From NCBI RefSeq assembly GCF_029855045.1, contig NZ_CP123228.1, positions 2,480,001 to 2,544,000 on the forward strand: a stretch of DNA of 64,000 nt, given 5' to 3'. Positions 11,451 to 23,479 of the stretch are shown here, in pieces. Every line of letters begins with the position of its first letter. The stretch's first letter is position 1. The position numbers and the translations under genes were made by a program. The notes beneath the pieces are model-generated. The model was not told the DNA's origin. It saw only the letters and a list, made by a program, of their open reading frames with translations, and did no database searches. Origin of the DNA: Piscinibacter sp. XHJ-5 (lineage in GTDB: Bacteria; Pseudomonadota; Gammaproteobacteria; Burkholderiales; Burkholderiaceae_C).

Positions 11451-12350
11451 ATGAACCGCATTGGCTTTTACGTCGCAGGCGCGCTGGTCGTCCTGATGAT
11501 CCTGTTCTCGACGCTGTTCATCGTCGACCAGCGGCAGTTCGCCGTGATCTACGCACTGGGCGAGATCAAGGAAGTGGTGACCGAGCCCGGACTGAAGTTC
11601 AAACTGCCGCCGCCGTTCCAGAACGTCGTCTTTCTCGATCGCCGCATCCAGACGCTGGACAGCCCCGAGACACGGCCCATCTTCACGGCAGAGAAGAAGA
11701 GCCTGGTGATCGACTGGCTGATCAAGTGGCAGATCACCGACGCGCGTCAATTCATTCGCAACAACGGCGTCGACATCCGCAACGTCGAAAACAAGCTCAG
11801 CCCCATCGTGCAGGCCGCCTTCAATGAGGAAGTGACCAAGCGAACGGTGCGCAACATGCTGTCCACCGAGCGCGACAAGGTCATGCAGGACGTGCGCGGT
11901 CGCCTCGTCGACGAGGCAAAGGCCTTCGGCATCTCGATCGTCGACGTGCGCATCAAGCGTGTCGACTTCTCGGCCAACATCACCGATTCGATCTATCGCC
12001 GCATGGAGTCGGAGCGCAAGCGCGTGGCCAACGAACTTCGTTCGACAGGGGCAGCCGAAGGCGAGAAGATCCGGGCCGACGCCGACCGCCAGCGCGAAGT
12101 GATCGTCGCCGAGGCCTACCGCGATGCGCAGAAGGTGCAGGGCGACGGCGACGCGAAAGCGTCGGCCATCTTCGCCGAGTCGTTCGGCCGTGATCCACAG
12201 TTCGCCGCGTTCTATCGGAGCCTGACGGCGTACCGTGCGGCGTTCCGGAGCAAATCCGACGTGATGGTGATGGACCCGAGCAGCGACTTCTTCCGCGCCA
12301 TGCGTGGCGCCCCGGCGCCGGCGCCCGCCGCGCCGACCGGGAAGAGGTGA
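11451..12350 (+). CDS. hflC: FtsH protease modulator HflC
   Basis: This is the second SPFH subunit of the HflKC complex, 299 residues. An N-terminal membrane anchor (FYVAGALVVLMILFSTLFIV) is followed by a band 7 domain (DQRQFAVIYALGEIKEV). A long helical segment contains the family motif RIKRVDFSANITDSIYRRM. The C-terminus is Ala/Pro-rich. Its stop overlaps the GTG of the small DUF2065 gene. Confidence 0.95.
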   Translation: MNRIGFYVAGALVVLMILFSTLFIVDQRQFAVIYALGEIKEVVTEPGLKFKLPPPFQNVVFLDRRIQTLDSPETRPIFTAEKKSLVIDWLIKWQITDARQFIRNNGVDIRNVENKLSPIVQAAFNEEVTKRTVRNMLSTERDKVMQDVRGRLVDEAKAFGISIVDVRIKRVDFSANITDSIYRRMESERKRVANELRSTGAAEGEKIRADADRQREVIVAEAYRDAQKVQGDGDAKASAIFAESFGRDPQFAAFYRSLTAYRAAFRSKSDVMVMDPSSDFFRAMRGAPAPAPAAPTGKR

Positions 12351-12550
12351 CAGCGGTCGATCCTTGGGACCTGGTCTTCAGCGCCTTGGCGCTGATGCTG
12401 GTGATCGAGGGCCTGCTGCCGTTCTTCAACCCCAGGCTGTGGCGCGGTGTGTTCGAACGGGCCACCCGCATGAGTGACGGCCAGATCCGCTTTCTCGGGT
12501 TGTCCAGCATGCTGGCGGGCATCGTGATGCTGGCGCTGTTCTGGAACTGA
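12347..12550 (+). CDS. Small DUF2065-family inner-membrane protein (YjeT-like)
   Basis: This 67-residue protein has two predicted transmembrane helices (LVFSALALMLVIEGLLPFF and IRFLGLSSMLAGIVMLALFW) separated by a short basic loop. DUF2065/YjeT proteins are regularly encoded just after hflC, but their function is not known. The start is GTG, overlapping the hflC stop by 4 bases (GTGA), which supports translational coupling. Confidence 0.88.
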   Translation: MTAVDPWDLVFSALALMLVIEGLLPFFNPRLWRGVFERATRMSDGQIRFLGLSSMLAGIVMLALFWN

Positions 12551-12586
12551 GCGCCGCTGCCGGGCGGACGGGTCGAACGACCCCGG

Positions 12587-12592
12587 TACAAT
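12587..12592 (+). promoter_or_regulatory. Possible -10 box upstream of hisZ
   Basis: A TACAAT hexamer lies 29 bases before the hisZ start in a gap that separates it from the hflC/DUF2065 group. No good -35 box is visible, so a local promoter here is only plausible. Confidence 0.3.
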
Positions 12593-12620
12593 GCCGCTTT
12601 TAACCCCCCGGTGATTTCAC

Positions 12621-15169
<2,549 letters not shown>

Positions 15170-15221
15170 GCGCCTTGGCCGCGATTCCCTGGGAAGATCG
15201 CCGAGAGATTGAGGACATTCG

Positions 15222-15743
15222 ATGCTGACCGACGACGGCAAACACCTGTACGTCTCGTGGGACGAGTACCACATGCTGACCGAGCGCCTGGCGCTGAAGG
15301 TTCATGCCTCCGGATGGGAGTTCGACCAGATTCTTTGTCTGGCGCGCGGCGGCATGCGCCCCGGTGACGTGCTGTCGCGGGTGTTCGACAAGCCGCTGGC
15401 GATCATGTCGACGAGCTCCTACCGTGCCGAAGCCGGCACCATCCAGGGCCGGCTCGACATGGCCAAGTACATCACCATGCCCAAGGGCGAGCTCGCCGGC
15501 CGGGTGCTGCTGGTCGATGACCTCGCCGATTCGGGCATCACGCTGCGCGCCGTCGTCGATCGTCTGCGCGGCATGCCCGCCATCAGCGAGCTGCGATCAG
15601 CAGTCATCTGGACCAAGGGTGTATCCAGCTACGTGCCCGACTACTACGTCGAGATGCTGCCCACGAGCCCTTGGATCCACCAGCCCTTCGAGGAATACGA
15701 CTCCTTGCGGCCGGAAGGTCTTGCGAAGAAGTTCGCCATCTGA
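15222..15743 (+). CDS. Purine-type phosphoribosyltransferase (PRTase domain)
   Basis: This is a 173-residue type I phosphoribosyltransferase. The PRPP-binding loop is visible as VLLVDDLADSGITL at about residues 95-108. The substrate is not certain: homologues next to purA are usually annotated only as phosphoribosyltransferase and resemble hypoxanthine/xanthine-guanine enzymes. A role in purine salvage is inferred from the position after purA. Confidence 0.85.
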   Translation: MLTDDGKHLYVSWDEYHMLTERLALKVHASGWEFDQILCLARGGMRPGDVLSRVFDKPLAIMSTSSYRAEAGTIQGRLDMAKYITMPKGELAGRVLLVDDLADSGITLRAVVDRLRGMPAISELRSAVIWTKGVSSYVPDYYVEMLPTSPWIHQPFEEYDSLRPEGLAKKFAI

Positions 15744-15780
15744 GCTCGCCTGCACTGGCCCCAGGGCCAATGAGGCGGGC

Positions 15781-15805
15781 AAGAAAAAGGCCGCATACTG
15801 CGGCC
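15781..15805 (-). terminator. Rho-independent terminator of tRNA-Leu
   Basis: Read on the minus strand, a perfect 6-bp stem (GGCCGC/GCGGCC with a 5-base loop, 15789-15805) is followed by five T residues and more pyrimidines. It lies 15 bases downstream of the tRNA 3' end. On the + strand the same stem could also serve the phosphoribosyltransferase gene, although no T-run follows there. Confidence 0.75.
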
Positions 15806-15819
15806 TCGTTCATTGTTTG

Positions 15820-15904
<85 letters not shown>

Positions 15905-15983
15905 ATTTCAGGAAGTCTTGGATTCTATCATCAAAAAAAATACTTCATTCCCAACGTCCGCCCCTGCCATCGGCGCCGAACTG

Positions 15984-18185
15984 ATGAGCGAGGTGGAAGG
16001 CACGGTGCAAGGTCACCGCGACGGCCACGGATTCCTCGTGCGCGACGACCGCCAGCCTGACCTGTACCTGTCGCCCCAGGAGATGCGCGCCGTGTTGCAT
16101 CGCGACCGCGTGAAGGCGCGCATCATCCGGTACGACCGCAAGGGCAGGCCCGAAGGCCGGGTACTCGAGATCCTCGAGCGGCGCAAGGCGCCGATCATCG
16201 GTCGGCTGCTGCACGAGAGCGGAATCTGGCTCGTGGCGCCTGAGGACAAGCGCTACGGGCAGGACATCATGGTGCCCAAGAACGCGATCGCCAACGCGAC
16301 CGCGGGGCAGGTGGTGGCCATCGAGCTGACCGAGGCACCGTCCCTGTACTCGCAGCCCATGGGCCGCGTGACCGAGGTGCTGGGCGAGATCGACGATCCA
16401 GGCATGGAGATCGAGATCGCGGTGCGAAAGTACGAGGTGCCGCATCGCTTCTCTCCCGAGACGCTGGCGCAGGCGGCCGCGCTGCCCGACAAGATTCGCA
16501 GCGCCGACTGCAAGCACCGCATCGATCTGAGCGATGTGCCGCTCGTCACCATCGACGGTGAGGACGCACGCGACTTCGACGACGCCGTGTACTGTGAGCC
16601 GGCGAAGGTGGGGCGGGGCAAGGGCTGGCGCCTCATCGTCGCGATCGCCGACGTCAGCCATTACGTGAAGCCGGGCGAGCCCATCGACGACGATGCCTAC
16701 GAGCGTGCGACCTCGGTGTACTTCCCGCGTCGCGTGATTCCGATGCTGCCGGAGAAGCTGTCCAACGGCCTGTGCTCGCTGAATCCCAACGAAGACCGGC
16801 TGGCGATGGTGTGCGACATGCTGATCACCTCGGCCGGCGACGTCCACGCCTATCAGTTCTATCCGGCGGTGATCTGCTCGCATGCGCGCTTCACGTACAC
16901 CGAGGTGGCCGCCATCCTCGCCAACACGCGAGGCCCGGAAGCGGCGCGCCGCGCAGAGCTGGTGCCGCACCTGCTGAATCTCAACGAGGTCTACCGCGCG
17001 CTCCTGAAAGCGCGCAGCAAGCGCGGCGCCGTGGACTTCGAGACCACCGAGACGCAGATCGTGTGCGACGAGAACGGCCGCATCGAGAAGATCGTGCCTC
17101 GCGTGCGCACCGAGGCGCACAAGCTGATCGAAGAGACGATGCTCGCAGCGAACGTCTGCGCGGCCGACTTCATCGCGCTGCACAAGCATCCTTCGCTGTA
17201 TCGCGTGCATGAGGGGCCGACGCCCGAGAAGAAGACGCTGCTGCAGGGATACCTCAAGGCACTGGGCCTCGGCCTCACGGTGGGCGACGACCCGACGCCG
17301 GCAGAGTTCCAGGCAATCGCCGAAGCGACCAAGGACCGTCCCGACGCACTCCAGATCCATACGATGCTGCTGCGCTCCATGCAGCAGGCCATCTATACGG
17401 CGACCAACAGCGGTCACTTCGGGCTGGCCTACGAGGCCTACACGCACTTCACGAGCCCTATCCGCCGCTATCCCGACCTGCTCGTCCATCGCGTCATCAA
17501 GGCCTTGCTGCACAGCAAGCGCTATCACCTCAGCACTGGCCAGGTCGAAGATGCACCTCAGCCGAGGCGAAACGCCAAGCCGGCGAAGACACCCACGACC
17601 GAGGGCGAGGTGTGGGAGGCCGCGGGCGTGCACTGCAGCACCAACGAAAGGCGGGCCGACGAGGCCTCCCGTGACGTCGAGGCGTGGCTCAAGTGCCGCT
17701 ACATGCGCGAGCATCTCGGCGAGGAGTTTGCCGGCACGGTGTCCGCGGTCACGACCTTCGGCCTGTTCGTCACGCTGGACGCGCTGTATGTCGAGGGCCT
17801 GGTCCACATCACCGAGCTCGGCGGCGAGTACTACCGCTTCGATGAGATCAAGCAGGAGCTTCGCGGCGAACGCACGGGCGTGCGCTACACGGTGGGCGCG
17901 CGCGTGCGGGTGCAGGTGAGCCGCGTCGATCTGGACGGCCGCAAGATCGACTTCCGCATGGTGCGCGACACGCAGGAGGATGCTGCGCTGATCCGCGCCC
18001 GGCGCGATCGCCTCGTGGGACGCTCCGCCGTCGAGGACCTCGCCGCGGTGAAGGACACCGACCGTGCGGTAAAGGCGTCGACGAAGGCCAGGGGCCGCAA
18101 CGGCTCGGGTAAATCGGCGCATCCCGTGCGCGCGGCCAAGGCTTCGGCGCGCAAGTCCTCCGCCAAGGCAGTGCGTCGGCGCTGA
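15984..18185 (+). CDS. rnr: Ribonuclease R
   Basis: RNase R is a processive 3'-5' exoribonuclease able to degrade structured RNA. The product (733 residues from ATG 15984) has cold-shock/OB domains at the N-terminus (VEGTVQGHRDGHGFLVRDD), the RNB catalytic domain with the acidic cluster in DGEDARDFDDAVY, and a C-terminal S1 domain (GTVSAVTTFGLFVTLD). A Lys/Arg/Ser/Ala-rich tail closes it. Compared with E. coli RNase R the N-terminal helix-turn-helix region of about 80 residues is missing. The reading frame upstream of 15984 runs through the tRNA and has no family-like sequence, so the short form seems real. It converges on nnr with a 13-base gap. Confidence 0.95.
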   Translation: MSEVEGTVQGHRDGHGFLVRDDRQPDLYLSPQEMRAVLHRDRVKARIIRYDRKGRPEGRVLEILERRKAPIIGRLLHESGIWLVAPEDKRYGQDIMVPKNAIANATAGQVVAIELTEAPSLYSQPMGRVTEVLGEIDDPGMEIEIAVRKYEVPHRFSPETLAQAAALPDKIRSADCKHRIDLSDVPLVTIDGEDARDFDDAVYCEPAKVGRGKGWRLIVAIADVSHYVKPGEPIDDDAYERATSVYFPRRVIPMLPEKLSNGLCSLNPNEDRLAMVCDMLITSAGDVHAYQFYPAVICSHARFTYTEVAAILANTRGPEAARRAELVPHLLNLNEVYRALLKARSKRGAVDFETTETQIVCDENGRIEKIVPRVRTEAHKLIEETMLAANVCAADFIALHKHPSLYRVHEGPTPEKKTLLQGYLKALGLGLTVGDDPTPAEFQAIAEATKDRPDALQIHTMLLRSMQQAIYTATNSGHFGLAYEAYTHFTSPIRRYPDLLVHRVIKALLHSKRYHLSTGQVEDAPQPRRNAKPAKTPTTEGEVWEAAGVHCSTNERRADEASRDVEAWLKCRYMREHLGEEFAGTVSAVTTFGLFVTLDALYVEGLVHITELGGEYYRFDEIKQELRGERTGVRYTVGARVRVQVSRVDLDGRKIDFRMVRDTQEDAALIRARRDRLVGRSAVEDLAAVKDTDRAVKASTKARGRNGSGKSAHPVRAAKASARKSSAKAVRRR

Positions 18186-18198
18186 CAGCACCGGCGCA

Positions 18199-19695
18199 TC
18201 AGCTCAGTCGAAGCATCGAGTCGATGAGGTCGCCCGCGCGCAGTGCGGGCGAGGTGCATGCATCGGCCGCGGCGCCATGGCGGAACACGGCAGCACACGT
18301 CACCCGCAGGGCCGCGGCCATGCCGTCGTTCTGCGGCTGCTGCGCCCAGAGTCCGCCCAGCCAGCCCGCCAGCACATCGCCGGTGCCGGCAGTCGCGAGC
18401 GCGGCGGTTCCGGTGGCATTGATGTACGGGATCGCGCCGGGCGTGGCGACCACGGTGCCCGATCCCTTCAGCAGAACGACAGTGCCGAAGTCGTCGGCGA
18501 GCGACTGGGCGGCGCCCAACCGGTCGGCCTGAACCTTGGCCGTTTCGAAGGACATGAGGCGCGCTGCTTCCAGCGGATGCGGCGTCATCACCGTGGGACG
18601 CCCGCGCTGGGAGCGCGAACGCAGCAGCGTCTGCAGCTTCGGATCGCCAGCGATCGCGTTGAGCGCGTCTGCGTCCAGCACCAGTCGGCCGGCCGCGCTG
18701 AACAGGCGGGGCAGCGCCTCACGCACGGCGTCGCCGCCACCGCAGCCGCACACCACGGTCGCATGACGCAGTGTCGCTTCGGCACTCTTCCACCATCCGT
18801 CGCGGAACATCAGTTCGGGACGTAGGGGATCGTGTGTCATCCGGTGCTCATCGAGCAGGCTCACGAAGGTTCGGCCTGCGCCGGCAGCATGCGCGGCGCG
18901 CGCCGCGAGCAACGCTGCCCCCGTCATGCCGGGCGCACCGCCGACCACGGCGACGTCGCCGAAGCTGCCCTTGTGTTGCACATGCGAACGCGGGCCGAGC
19001 GCCGCGCTGTCGCCTCCGATGAGCCAGGCATCGGGTGCATCGGATCGGATGGTGACGGAGAGGTCGTCGAACCACACGACACCGGCGTGATCGCGTCCTG
19101 CCGCGGTAAAGAGGCCGGGTTTCACCGTCAGCAGCGTGAGGCAATGCTGCGCGCGCACGCAGTTCTCGCCGAGCGGCTGCCCGGTCCCGCCATGCAGACC
19201 CGAGGGAAGGTCGATGGACAGCACGGGGCAGGGCAGCGTGTTGAGCCGGGCAATGGTCTGCGCGAGCGCCGGGTCTGGTGCGCGGGTCGCTCCTATGCCG
19301 AGCAGCGCGTCGATGGCGAGGTCAGCCGGACCGAGGTCATCCGGCGCCTCGACGGCAATCGCGACGCCGGCCTCGCGGGCGCGCGCAAGCGCATCGAGTG
19401 CATCGGCGGGCATTCGCTCGGGCACGCCGGCGACAGTGACCAGTACGTGCTTGCCGGCGGCGCGAAGGTGCAATGCCGCTTCGAATCCGTCGCCACCGTT
19501 GTTGCCGGGCCCGGCGGCGATCCAGACCCTGCGCGCATGTGGTGCGACGGCAAGTGCCAGCCGCGCCACCGCCAGTCCCGCCCGTCGCATCAGGGTGTGC
19601 GGCGGCAGCGCCTCGCGCGCGCGCTGCTCGATCTCGCGAGTGCGCTGCACCCCGAACAGTGGCAGGGACCGTGACGGCGGCAGCACACGTTGCAT
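18199..19695 (-). CDS. nnr: Bifunctional NAD(P)H-hydrate repair enzyme (epimerase/ADP-dependent dehydratase)
   Basis: This enzyme repairs damaged hydrated NAD(P)H. The N-terminal YjeF_N/NnrE domain epimerises the R form (AAGPGNNGGDGFEAALHL at about 66-84). The C-terminal carbohydrate-kinase-like NnrD domain dehydrates the S form (VVGGAPGMTGAALLAARAA, MTPHPLEAARLM, and GTGDVLAGWLGGLWAQ with the catalytic Asp). The start ATG at 19695 gives 498 residues, the usual size for the fused enzyme. It lies 11 bases after the dadA stop on the same strand, so the amidase, dadA and nnr genes probably form one transcript. Confidence 0.94.
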   Translation of the reverse strand: MQRVLPPSRSLPLFGVQRTREIEQRAREALPPHTLMRRAGLAVARLALAVAPHARRVWIAAGPGNNGGDGFEAALHLRAAGKHVLVTVAGVPERMPADALDALARAREAGVAIAVEAPDDLGPADLAIDALLGIGATRAPDPALAQTIARLNTLPCPVLSIDLPSGLHGGTGQPLGENCVRAQHCLTLLTVKPGLFTAAGRDHAGVVWFDDLSVTIRSDAPDAWLIGGDSAALGPRSHVQHKGSFGDVAVVGGAPGMTGAALLAARAAHAAGAGRTFVSLLDEHRMTHDPLRPELMFRDGWWKSAEATLRHATVVCGCGGGDAVREALPRLFSAAGRLVLDADALNAIAGDPKLQTLLRSRSQRGRPTVMTPHPLEAARLMSFETAKVQADRLGAAQSLADDFGTVVLLKGSGTVVATPGAIPYINATGTAALATAGTGDVLAGWLGGLWAQQPQNDGMAAALRVTCAAVFRHGAAADACTSPALRAGDLIDSMLRLS

Positions 19696-19706
19696 GACGG
19701 CGTTCC

Positions 19707-21053
19707 CTAGTGACGAAGGCGTTCGATGCCCAGTCCCGCAGTGTCCACTCCCGGCTGGCGCGACGCCAGCAGGTCGGCGACCACGCGGGCGGAGCCGCAT
19801 GCGAGCGCCCAGCCGCTCGAGCCGTGGCCCAGGTTGAGCCAGACGCCTTGCAACCCGCTGCGTCCCAGCAGCGGCGGGCCATCCGGCAGCATCGGCCGCG
19901 CGCCCTTCCACCGTTGAGCGTGGGTGAGGCGTGCCGCGCCGGGGAACCAGTCGTGCAGCACCTTGTAGAGGGTCTCCAGGGCCGCCGCGTTGTGCCCTTG
20001 CGGCGACCCGCCCAGCTCGGCGCTGCCGGCCACCCGGATGCGCGAGCCGAGCCGGCTGATGGCGACCTTGTAGCGCTCGTCCATCACGCCTGACCGCGGA
20101 CCGCGCTCAGGGTGGGTCTCGTGGTGACGGATGGGCGCGGTGACCGAATAGCCGTACACGGGCACGAGCGGAAGCTTGAGGCCGTGCGGTGCGAGCAATC
20201 CCGCGCTTCCCACCGCCGCGCACACGACGACCGCGTCGACGGTTTCGAGGCTTGGCTCCAGGGGCATCGGCGCGGTCGCCGCGAAGCCGGTGCGCGATGG
20301 GTCGACGCTGGTCGTCAGCGGTCCGGAGTCGTCGGCCGCGCCGGGCTTGACCACGAGTTGCGGATGCGTGCCTGGCACGATCGCCTCGACTTCGGCATGA
20401 AAGCGAAAGCGCACGCCGCGCGCTTGCGCCTGCGCACGGAGCAGATGCGCGAATTGGCGGCAGTTGCCGACCTCGTCGTCGGGAAGGTGGATGCCGGCGT
20501 GCAGTGGCGTGTCGCCGCTGAGTCCCGGCTCCACTGTCGTGCAGCGGAGGGGGTCGATGACCTCGTGGCGGACGCCCAGCTCCTGCAGCAGCGCGAGCCC
20601 CGGCTGAGCCATCGCGAGGTCCTGAGCGCTTCGCAGCAGCACCAGGTAGCCGTCAGACCGTTCGTAGTCGAGCTCCAGCTCAGCGGAAAGCTCGTGCAGC
20701 CGCTCGCGGCTGAACAGCGCGAGCCTCTGCATGCTGGCGCGGCGGGAGGCGTAGGTGTCCTGACGGCAGGAACGCCACCACTTCCACATCCAGCCAAGCG
20801 TGGCGGCATCAAGGCGCGCGTTGAGGCGGACCGGCCCATGGCGCTGGAACAGCGAGCGCAGCACTTTGCCGTGCATGCCCGGCGCCGCCCAGGGCGTGAC
20901 ATAGCCGGGGGCGACCACGCCGGCATTGGCGAAGCTCGTCTCGGCCGCGACGCTGCCGCGCCGCTCGTACACCGTGACCTCGTGCCCGTCGCGCGCCAGC
21001 TCGAACGCCGTGGTGACGCCGACGATGCCGGCGCCGATGACTGCGACACGCAT
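19707..21053 (-). CDS. dadA: D-amino acid dehydrogenase (DadA-like FAD oxidoreductase)
   Basis: This is a 448-residue FAD-dependent DAO-fold oxidoreductase. The N-terminal dinucleotide motif is [20 protein letters not shown], followed by [22 protein letters not shown], the DadA signature region. The C-terminal FAD segment has [21 protein letters not shown]. DadA oxidises D-amino acids to 2-oxo acids and passes electrons to the respiratory chain. ATG 21053 was chosen because the FAD motif begins at once. It is 2 bases from the upstream amidase stop. Confidence 0.9.
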   Translation of the reverse strand: MRVAVIGAGIVGVTTAFELARDGHEVTVYERRGSVAAETSFANAGVVAPGYVTPWAAPGMHGKVLRSLFQRHGPVRLNARLDAATLGWMWKWWRSCRQDTYASRRASMQRLALFSRERLHELSAELELDYERSDGYLVLLRSAQDLAMAQPGLALLQELGVRHEVIDPLRCTTVEPGLSGDTPLHAGIHLPDDEVGNCRQFAHLLRAQAQARGVRFRFHAEVEAIVPGTHPQLVVKPGAADDSGPLTTSVDPSRTGFAATAPMPLEPSLETVDAVVVCAAVGSAGLLAPHGLKLPLVPVYGYSVTAPIRHHETHPERGPRSGVMDERYKVAISRLGSRIRVAGSAELGGSPQGHNAAALETLYKVLHDWFPGAARLTHAQRWKGARPMLPDGPPLLGRSGLQGVWLNLGHGSSGWALACGSARVVADLLASRQPGVDTAGLGIERLRH

Positions 21054-21055
21054 GC

Positions 21056-22411
21056 TCAGGTCCTGGTGCCGGCCAGGGCCGATTCGATCGCCAGCGACAC
21101 GGCGAGCACGGTGTCGTCGGCAAGGGAGCCGCTCCATACCATCAGGCCCACCGGCATCTCGCCGGGGTGCTGGCACGGCATGGAGAGGGCGCAGCCATCG
21201 ACCATGTTGACCACCGATGGATTGCGCAGCATCAGCGCATTGGCCGCGAAGAAGGCCTCGTCGTTCGACTGGAGCTCGGCCAGCGGCGGTGCCACCACGG
21301 GCACCGTGGGGCTGAGCAGCGCGTCGAACCGGCGCAGCGTCCGGTCCATGCCGGCAATCCAGTCGCGGCGTGCCTGCAGCAGTTCGATGTAGTCAGCAGC
21401 GCTCATGCCTTCACCGCGTCGGATGCGGGCGGCGACGCGGGGGTCGTAGTCGGCCTGCCGGGCGGCCAGACGGCGACGGTGCCAGCTCCAGCTCTCGGCG
21501 GCCGAGAAGCCTCCGGTGGCCTGGATCCGCGACAACTCCGCGATCTCCGGCAGCTCGATGTCTTCAATGCACGCGCCGGCGCTTCGCAGGGTAGTCAGCG
21601 CCCGCTCGAAGGCGGTCGCAACGGTGGCATCCAGGCCGTCGAGCATGCTCGTGGCCGGCACGGCGAGTCGCAGGGCCTGCAGCGGCCGCCCCGGCAAGCG
21701 AACACGGCGCTGGGCCAACACTTCGTGCAGAACGACGGCATCGCGCACCGAGCGGGTGATGGCGCAGACCGTGTCGAGCGTCGTGGACAACGGGATGGTG
21801 CCGTCGGCGGGCGTCAAGGACGCTGTGTTCTTGAAGCCCACCAGCCCTTGCAACGCGGCCGGAATGCGAATCGAGCCGCCGGTGTCGGACCCCAGCGCGG
21901 CCCAGGCCGCGCCCGTCGCCACGGACACGCCGCCGCCCGAGGTCGATCCGCCGGGAATGCGCGGCGTGGCGTCGAGTGCCGCAGTCGCCGGGTTGGATGG
22001 AGTTCCGTGGTGTGGGTTGATGCCGATACCGGAAAAGGCGAACTCCGTCATGTTGGTATGGCCGATGAGCGCCGCGCCGGCTTGGCGCAGGCGTGCCACC
22101 GCCGCGCTGTCTTGCGCGGCCGGCGATTCATCGACCAGGACCTTGGAGCCAGCGGTGGTGACCCAACCCTGTACATCAAAGAGGTCCTTGACGCTGATCG
22201 CCAGTCCGGCCAGCAGCGGCAGAGGGGCGCCGGCGGCGGTCTGCCGATCGATGGCGGAGGCCGCCACCCGCGCCATCTGGTCGAACCGGCGGATGAAGGC
22301 ATGCCGATTGGCATCGGCCTGGGCCGATGCGAGCGATGCGTCGAGCTCGCGCTCGGCGCTCGTGCGTCCCGCAGCGATCTGCGCACGCGCGGCGGTGAGG
22401 TCGGGGGTCAT
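21056..22411 (-). CDS. Amidase (amidase signature family)
   Basis: This is a 451-residue Ser-Ser-Lys amidase related to GatA. The catalytic lysine lies in [11 protein letters not shown] at about residue 69. The signature loop [17 protein letters not shown] leads to [21 protein letters not shown], with both catalytic serines. The substrate is unknown. It is not the glutamyl-tRNA amidotransferase subunit, because gatB/gatC are absent and the C-terminal part is short. Being first in a set with dadA suggests use of amides or D-amino-acid derivatives, which is inference only. Confidence 0.88.
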   Translation of the reverse strand: MTPDLTAARAQIAAGRTSAERELDASLASAQADANRHAFIRRFDQMARVAASAIDRQTAAGAPLPLLAGLAISVKDLFDVQGWVTTAGSKVLVDESPAAQDSAAVARLRQAGAALIGHTNMTEFAFSGIGINPHHGTPSNPATAALDATPRIPGGSTSGGGVSVATGAAWAALGSDTGGSIRIPAALQGLVGFKNTASLTPADGTIPLSTTLDTVCAITRSVRDAVVLHEVLAQRRVRLPGRPLQALRLAVPATSMLDGLDATVATAFERALTTLRSAGACIEDIELPEIAELSRIQATGGFSAAESWSWHRRRLAARQADYDPRVAARIRRGEGMSAADYIELLQARRDWIAGMDRTLRRFDALLSPTVPVVAPPLAELQSNDEAFFAANALMLRNPSVVNMVDGCALSMPCQHPGEMPVGLMVWSGSLADDTVLAVSLAIESALAGTRT

Positions 22412-22418
22412 GGGGTGC

Positions 22419-22594
22419 TATACTCGACGGGTTTATCCGGATGTGGATCCCTAGCGGGGAGCGCTCCGGCTGAACGTATCGCGAAGTCAGCGAAATCGCG
22501 AACCCGGCTGTTGAAAGGTGTTGCGGCGGTCATTTCTGTAAAGACGTGTCACCGCAATTCAAGCCGGATTCTAGACACAACCTTTGGAGTTCTC
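22419..22594 (+). promoter_or_regulatory. rpsB promoter and leader
   Basis: A near-consensus -10 box TATACT occurs at 22419-22424, with a weak GTGAGG 18 bases upstream as a possible -35. The resulting leader of about 165 bases before rpsB contains the palindrome GGAGCGCTCC (22458-22467). A long untranslated leader fits feedback control of rpsB-tsf by ribosomal protein S2, known in other bacteria. A Shine-Dalgarno-like TTTGGAG lies just before the ATG. Confidence 0.45.
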
Positions 22595-23341
22595 ATGTCA
22601 GTCAGCATGCGTGAAATGCTGGAAGCCGGCGTCCATTTCGGACACCAGACGCGCTTCTGGAATCCCAAGATGGCCCCGTACATCTACGGCCATCGCAACA
22701 AGATTCACATCATCAACCTCGAGAAGACGCAGCCGCTCTTCTCGGACGCGATGAAGTTCATCCGCCAGCTCGCTTCCAAGCGCGGCAACATCCTGATGGT
22801 CGGCACCAAGCGCCAGGCGCGTGAAGTCATTGCCACCGAAGCCCGGCGCGCCGGAATGCCCTTCGTCGACCAGCGCTGGCTGGGCGGCATGCTGACCAAC
22901 TTCAAGACGGTCAAGGGATCGCTGAAGCGCCTGAAGGACATGCAGGCCCAGGTCGAGGCCGGCAACGAGATGCGCATCAAGAAGGAAGCGCTGATGTTCC
23001 AGCGCGAACTCGCCAAGCTCGAGAAGGACATCGGCGGCATCCAGGACATGAACGCTCTGCCCGACGCGCTGTTCGTCATCGACGTTGGTTACCACAAGAT
23101 CGCCGTCGCCGAAGCCAACAAGCTCGGCATCCCGGTGGTGGGCATCGTCGACTCGAACCACTCTCCCGAGGGCATCGACTACGTCATCCCGGGCAACGAC
23201 GACTCATCCAAGGCCGTGGCCCTGTACGCCCGAGCGGTGGCAGACGCCGTGCTGGAGGGCAAGGCCAACGCGACGAGCGACGTCGTGGCCGCTGCCGCCG
23301 GTGAAGGCGACGAATTCGTGGAAGTCAACGAAGGCGCGTAA
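22595..23341 (+). CDS. rpsB: 30S ribosomal protein S2
   Basis: S2 is a 248-residue ribosomal protein of the small-subunit body. The N-terminus ([20 protein letters not shown]) and the motif GTKRQAREV are diagnostic. The signature near residue 200 is in [22 protein letters not shown]. The ATG at 22595 follows a Shine-Dalgarno-like TTTGGAG. A strong intercistronic terminator separates it from tsf. Confidence 0.98.
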   Translation: MSVSMREMLEAGVHFGHQTRFWNPKMAPYIYGHRNKIHIINLEKTQPLFSDAMKFIRQLASKRGNILMVGTKRQAREVIATEARRAGMPFVDQRWLGGMLTNFKTVKGSLKRLKDMQAQVEAGNEMRIKKEALMFQRELAKLEKDIGGIQDMNALPDALFVIDVGYHKIAVAEANKLGIPVVGIVDSNHSPEGIDYVIPGNDDSSKAVALYARAVADAVLEGKANATSDVVAAAAGEGDEFVEVNEGA

Positions 23342-23375
23342 AGCGCGACGCCCCTCTCACTGACAGGTGAGGCAA

Positions 23376-23406
23376 GAAAGGGGCTGCTTCAGCCCCTTTC
23401 TTTTTC
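23376..23406 (+). terminator. Terminator/attenuator between rpsB and tsf
   Basis: A 10-bp perfect stem (GAAAGGGGCT/AGCCCCTTTC, loop GCTTC) is followed at once by TTTTTC. This is a textbook intrinsic terminator placed 35 bases after rpsB. Since rpsB and tsf are usually co-transcribed, it probably lets only part of the transcripts continue into tsf. Confidence 0.85.
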
Positions 23407-23479
23407 AACGCGAAACGATCACGCCGCCGAGCCCGCGCACCGCACGCCCGGCGGCCATCCCAGGAAACGGAGAAACACG

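Noticed and set aside
21056-22411. Amidase as GatA of the tRNA amidotransferase
   Set aside because: No gatB or gatC nearby and the C-terminal region is unlike GatA.
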